Assembly: GCF_036245645.1 (NCBI RefSeq)
Contig: NZ_BTPE01000005.1
Coordinates: forward strand, 1 to 64,000
Direction: 5' to 3'
Length of the DNA stretch: 64,000 nt
DNA from: Algoriphagus taiwanensis
GTDB lineage: Bacteria; Bacteroidota; Bacteroidia; Cytophagales; Cyclobacteriaceae
The position numbers were made by a program, and so were the translations under genes. The notes beneath the pieces are model-generated. The model was given only the letters and a program-made list of their open reading frames with translations. It ran no database searches and had not been told where the DNA came from. Shown here piece after piece: positions 60,572-64,000 of the stretch (its first letter is position 1; each line of letters starts with the position of its first letter).

Positions 60572-61645
60572 CTAAACAAGCGGTTCCTGCTGACTCAGAC
60601 AATGAAAAGATCCCAATCCCCAGATGATATCTGTGCTGTCGATCCCTATCACACGTCTGTCAGGAAAGCAACCGGTTAAGATATCGAGGGCTTTTTGATC
60701 GTTTTTATCCCGGAAAGTCGGTACCACGACCACTTCATTCCCTATGTAAAAATTGGCATATGAGGCTGGCAAACGCTGATCTTCCCAAATGACCGGACTT
60801 GGCATAGGGAGCTCCACAATCTTCAGTTGCTTTCCATTTTCAAGCCTCATTTTCTTTAGGAGCTCAAGGTTTTCAGCCAGGATATGGTGATTCTCATCGG
60901 ACTTATTTTCCTCCACCACGGTCACCACCGTATCCTCATTCACAAAACGGGTAATATCATCGATATGCCCGTCAGTATCATCTCCGATGATGCCATCCCC
61001 TACCCAAAGAATATGCTTTACCCCATAGTAATCACAGAGGTATTTTTCGATTTGAGCTTGATTGAGGTGAGGATTCCGGTTTTCATTGAGCAGGCAAGCT
61101 TTTGAAGTGAGTAGCGTTCCTTTTCCGTTGAATTCCACCGAACCGCCTTCCATGACGATTCCGGGCTTGAAGTAAGGAATGCCCAAATGCTCAGCGATTC
61201 GGATAGGAATCTGATTGTCCAGATCGTGGGGAGGATACTTTTCGCCCCATGCGTTGTAGTTCCACTTTACCAGCACCTTCTTGATTTCCTCATTCGGATT
61301 GATCAAAAAGGCAGGCCCATGGTCTCGGCACCAGGCATCATTGGTTGGGAAAAAGTGGAAAGCGATTTTGCTCAAATCCGCTCCGACCATTTCCAAATGG
61401 GTTAGGGCAAAGGCTTTCATGGCTTCATCAGCCACATTGATATTGACCTTTTGGCCTTTGGCTACTTCTCGGATAAACTGAGAATAGGGCACAAAAATCG
61501 TCTCGATCTTGCCCGGCCAACTCGCCTCCTTATGCGGCCAACTCAGCCACATGGATTCTTGCCGAGCGAATTCCGCAGGAAAATAATAGCCCAATTCCGC
61601 CGGAGTCACTGCCCCGGTTTTTGCCAATTCAAACAAATCTGCCAT
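60572..61645 (-). CDS. aguA: Agmatine deiminase
   Basis: A 357-residue guanidino-group deiminase. It turns agmatine into N-carbamoylputrescine plus ammonia. Motifs: GYYFPAEFARQESMWLSWPH, WCRDHGPAFLIN, MEGGSVEFNGKGTLLTSKAC, GDDTDGHIDDITRFV with the catalytic Asp/His, and the nucleophile Cys in GLGSFHCLSQQEP near the C-terminus. It is 3 bp downstream of aguB, so both steps to putrescine are encoded together. Cytosolic. Confidence 0.95.
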   Translation of the reverse strand: MADLFELAKTGAVTPAELGYYFPAEFARQESMWLSWPHKEASWPGKIETIFVPYSQFIREVAKGQKVNINVADEAMKAFALTHLEMVGADLSKIAFHFFPTNDAWCRDHGPAFLINPNEEIKKVLVKWNYNAWGEKYPPHDLDNQIPIRIAEHLGIPYFKPGIVMEGGSVEFNGKGTLLTSKACLLNENRNPHLNQAQIEKYLCDYYGVKHILWVGDGIIGDDTDGHIDDITRFVNEDTVVTVVEENKSDENHHILAENLELLKKMRLENGKQLKIVELPMPSPVIWEDQRLPASYANFYIGNEVVVVPTFRDKNDQKALDILTGCFPDRRVIGIDSTDIIWGLGSFHCLSQQEPLV

Positions 61646-61648
61646 GGC

Positions 61649-62524
61649 TTATTCTTCGTCTAGGAATCGCTTGGTGATCGGCTGGTAAGAATCGATTCTT
61701 CGGTCCCTCAAGAAAGGCCAGTGCGTTCGGTACCGATCCGAACCCGTCAAGTCCAGTTCCTCCACATGAACTTCCTCTTCCAAATGAGGGGCTTTATAAG
61801 TCACACGTCCAAAGGCATTGGCCACAAAAGACCCACCCCAAAACTGCATCGGTCCTTCGATTCCGGTACGGTTGACAGAAACTACAGGGATTCCATTGGC
61901 CACCGCATGAGAACGCTGAATGGTTTGCCAGGCATTGTATTGATCGTCATTGGTTTGCTCGTCCTGATGCAAAGCCCAACCGATGGCGGTAGGATACACC
62001 AAAAAGTCAGCGCCTTTCAGGGCGGTGATTCGAGCCGCCTCCGGATACCATTGATCCCAACAGATCAAGACACCGATCTTTCCGAATTTGGTTGGGAATA
62101 CTTTATAGCCTAAGTCACCCGGAGTGAAATAAAACTTCTCAAAATAGCCCGGATCGTCTGGAATATGCATTTTTCTGTACTTACCGAGGTAAGTACCGTC
62201 AGCATCCAAAACTGCCGTGGTGTTATGGTAAAGTCCTTCCGCACGCTTTTCAAACAGGGAAGCTACGATCACCACACCCAGTTCTTTGGCCAAAGCTCCT
62301 AGTGTTTCGGTAGAAGGACCTGGGATGGCTTCGGCCAAAAGGAAATTGTCATAATCCTCCACATCGCAGAAGTAGAGCGATCTAAAAAGTTCCTGCAGGA
62401 CTACGACCTGAGCGCCTTTTTGGGCGGCAGTGCGGATACCTGCGAGAGTTTTCTCCATATTTTCGGCCACGTTCCCAGAGCAACTGAGCTGGACCAAACC
62501 AACTTTGACGGATTTGTTTGCCAC
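61649..62524 (-). CDS. aguB: N-carbamoylputrescine amidase
   Basis: A 291-residue nitrilase-superfamily enzyme that hydrolyses N-carbamoylputrescine to putrescine, CO2 and ammonia. The catalytic triad is visible: Glu in VVVLQELFRSLYFC, Lys in YRKMHIPDDPGY, Cys in IGVLICWDQWYPEAARI. PTAIGWALHQDEQ and GIPVVSVNRTGIEG are typical of AguB. Translation probably starts at GTG 62524, as no ATG precedes the conserved KVGLVQL strand. First gene of the aguB-aguA operon. Confidence 0.95.
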   Translation of the reverse strand: MANKSVKVGLVQLSCSGNVAENMEKTLAGIRTAAQKGAQVVVLQELFRSLYFCDVEDYDNFLLAEAIPGPSTETLGALAKELGVVIVASLFEKRAEGLYHNTTAVLDADGTYLGKYRKMHIPDDPGYFEKFYFTPGDLGYKVFPTKFGKIGVLICWDQWYPEAARITALKGADFLVYPTAIGWALHQDEQTNDDQYNAWQTIQRSHAVANGIPVVSVNRTGIEGPMQFWGGSFVANAFGRVTYKAPHLEEEVHVEELDLTGSDRYRTHWPFLRDRRIDSYQPITKRFLDEE

Positions 62525-62741
62525 GGCTAATGTTTTTTAGTAGGCTGCAAAGATACCGTGGACTGGGGGGAATGGCAAATGAAGTTTGGAGGGAGATGGA
62601 AGGTTTGGTCGGTCAGTTGTAAAAAGTGAGTGGTAAGTGGTGAAATAATCAATGATCAAATTCAATGATCAATTTTCAAATTGAGGAAGTGTAACGGGTT
62701 GAAATGACGTAAAACTTGTGCTGAGCAAATGATCCTTGATA

Positions 62742-63344
62742 TTACCCTTTGAATATGTTGATCCTGAACTTGACTTGGAAGGAATGAACTTTCAAAGAAG
62801 GGTCATTTTGTTTGTAAAACTGACCGGACATAGTTCCCTCAACAATCTGCGTCGTTACATCAAATTTGGTAACAACCATACTTAGAGGCAGATCGGCAGG
62901 CTTTGGATTGATTTCAGGTCCGATATATCTGGATAAATACTGGGTTCCATTGACTTCCAGGCTATTGGTGAAAATGGAAGGATAGGACCCCACTTTTAGG
63001 CTTTCATTCATAAAAACGATGAAATTAACGCAGTCCTTTCCTTCTCCAGTTCCGCATTTATTCTGGTAAAGCATAGAAATGGAATAATCGAAAAAATTGT
63101 AAATCAAAGTATTAAGACCCGGAGTATTGTCAGTGATTCGCTCAAATCCGGTTCCGGGGATTAGGTTTTCCTCCAAAATTTCGGATCGATACTTTACTCC
63201 ATCAAGAGTAAACTCCATGTACAACGCCTTTTTCTCCTCTACTACAGGGTCGGGTTCTTCCGTTTCGGAACAGCCACTAAACAACACAAAAGAACCAAAA
63301 ATGAGCAAGCTCAAAAGAGAGATAAAACTGTATTTCTTTTTCAT
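62742..63344 (-). CDS. Lipoprotein of unknown function
   Basis: A 200-residue lipoprotein (LLIFGSFVLFSGCSETEEPD; Cys about 25, acidic tether after it). The mature domain is beta-rich: YMEFTLDGVKYRSEI, LIYNFFDYSISMLYQ, CGTGEGKDCVNFIVFMNESL and GTMSGQFYKQNDPSLKVHSF. The pattern LxGxxY...G.......ITxGxF..tF is that of surface lipoproteins common in Bacteroidota. Two Cys in the CGTGEGKDC loop may form a disulfide. Divergent from the zinc-ribbon membrane gene, with the AAATACCC palindrome between them. Confidence 0.7.
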   Translation of the reverse strand: MKKKYSFISLLSLLIFGSFVLFSGCSETEEPDPVVEEKKALYMEFTLDGVKYRSEILEENLIPGTGFERITDNTPGLNTLIYNFFDYSISMLYQNKCGTGEGKDCVNFIVFMNESLKVGSYPSIFTNSLEVNGTQYLSRYIGPEINPKPADLPLSMVVTKFDVTTQIVEGTMSGQFYKQNDPSLKVHSFQVKFRINIFKG

Positions 63345-63391
63345 GATTGAATAAAATTCTTTGTAAAAGTAATGGGAATAAAAACCCCAAT

Positions 63392-63413
63392 AAATACCCT
63401 ATATCGGGTATTT
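63392..63413. promoter_or_regulatory. Palindrome AAATACCC-N6-GGGTATTT, second copy
   Basis: Same 8-bp arms as at 20345-20366, centre TATATC, between divergent genes (lipoprotein on minus, zinc-ribbon membrane gene on plus). T-run after the right arm would also let it act as a terminator, but no plus-strand gene ends here, which favours an operator. Confidence 0.5.
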
Positions 63414-63464
63414 TTTTAATGATTTTATTCTCGGATAATTGAGAAAATATAACCCTACGCACCT

Positions 63465-64000
63465 ATGACCTTAAGCGAACAATTAGTCTTCTGCAAAAAA
63501 TGCCACAACAGAAGAATGGATGCCAATCAGGGCTTGATTTGCTCCCTGACAAGCGCCAAGCCCAACTTTCAAACTACCTGCGAAACGTTCAATCTGGACG
63601 AAAGAATGCAGGCCGAATTGATAGAAGATTCTGAAGACACCACGGTAGAAATTCCCGCCACCATTTCACCTCAAAAATATCAGGCCTTACTCCAGGAACA
63701 GAACCTATCCCTTGCCATCACCGGAGGGATTCTGGTTGGACTCGTAGGTGCGGTCCTTTGGGCAGCAATTACTGTGGCTACAGGCTGGCAAATCGGCTAT
63801 ATGGCCTTGGCCATTGGGGCTGGGGTTGGATTTTCGATGCGGTACTTGGGCAAAGGAATCGAGCAAGTATTCGGCATTTCCGGTGCTGCCATTGCTGTCT
63901 TCAGCTGTGTGATTGGAAACTTCCTGAGCGTTTTGGCATTTATTGCCAATGCAGAAGGTCTGACCTATATGGACACCCTTCTTTATTTCGACTACAGTTA
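63465..64000 (+). CDS. Zinc-ribbon membrane protein, truncated by window end
   Basis: ATG 63465 opens 178 codons without a stop to the window edge. It starts MTLSEQLVFCKKCHNRRMDA with a CxxC pair, and Cys residues at about 27 and 43 could complete a zinc site. After an acidic linker (about 50-75) come hydrophobic spans: LAITGGILVGLVGAVLWAAI, IGYMALAIGAGVGFSMRYLG and IAVFSCVIGNFLSVLAFIAN. It resembles Bacteroidota proteins with a cytosolic zinc ribbon and a DUF-type membrane domain. Function unknown; the C-terminus is missing. Confidence 0.75.
   Translation, partial: MTLSEQLVFCKKCHNRRMDANQGLICSLTSAKPNFQTTCETFNLDERMQAELIEDSEDTTVEIPATISPQKYQALLQEQNLSLAITGGILVGLVGAVLWAAITVATGWQIGYMALAIGAGVGFSMRYLGKGIEQVFGISGAAIAVFSCVIGNFLSVLAFIANAEGLTYMDTLLYFDYS

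Overview
The window looks like a chromosomal segment of a Bacteroidota bacterium of the order Cytophagales, probably Cyclobacteriaceae and Algoriphagus-like. This rests on the SusC/SusD pair, several VCBS/FG-GAP proteins, CarboxypepD_reg-type beta-barrel receptors, LytS/LytTR signalling, DUF6266 and DUF3667 proteins, AT-rich leaders without strong Shine-Dalgarno sites, and TAnnTTTG-like -7 boxes. No rRNA, tRNA, IS element or CRISPR array was recognised.

Layout. 0-11 kb is an accessory, repeat-rich region. It holds an AT-rich cluster of small unknown genes with a GIY-YIG-like protein, an XRE regulator, a DUF6266 protein, an FAD monooxygenase and a hydroxylaminobenzene-mutase/styrene-oxide-isomerase-like membrane protein separated by two copies of a ~135 bp repeat, a 2OG dioxygenase, and intergenic regions made of ~96 bp repeat units. 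11-26 kb carries a DUF1593 hydrolase, M19 dipeptidase, GreB, a START protein, membrane proteins, a membrane LytTR regulator, katG, an orphan Pycsar-effector-family (PycTM) protein, a YehS-like protein, a dienelactone hydrolase and a CBS protein. 26-39 kb has an operon of Tat-exported glycosylasparaginase, CutC and a cytochrome c/VCBS lipoprotein, then a creatininase-family protein, then a SusC-SusD-VCBS/ASPIC block with a LacI-type operator upstream. 39-49 kb is mostly housekeeping: OmpA/TPR protein, PspC, glycosyltransferase, YbaB, hisS, a 47-residue basic protein, a phosphodiesterase, rhodanese, aldehyde dehydrogenase and pdhB. 49-54 kb pairs a TonB-type receptor, whose gene contains a G10 tract, with a divergent LytS/LytTR two-component system. 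60.5-62.5 kb is the agmatine-to-putrescine pair aguB-aguA.

The most interesting locus is 55.3-60.1 kb on the minus strand. Two short genes, missed by a 60-residue cut-off, encode precursor peptides with the same 15-residue double-glycine leader (MEKLTNDQMENLVGG) and divergent cores that share the pattern C-X11-FQG-[ST]-[DN]-E-X12-C and end in PQA. Each is followed by a strong hairpin and then by one of two paralogous small secreted lipocalin-like proteins. Downstream come a multispanning membrane protein, a membrane-anchored thioredoxin-like protein with CPIC, and a C39-peptidase ABC exporter with intact catalytic residues. I read this as a self-contained system that makes, cleaves, exports and probably disulfide-bonds two peptides (bacteriocin-like or signalling), with the lipocalin-like proteins as candidate immunity or accessory factors. 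An 11-C tract lies about 165 bp upstream of the first peptide gene.
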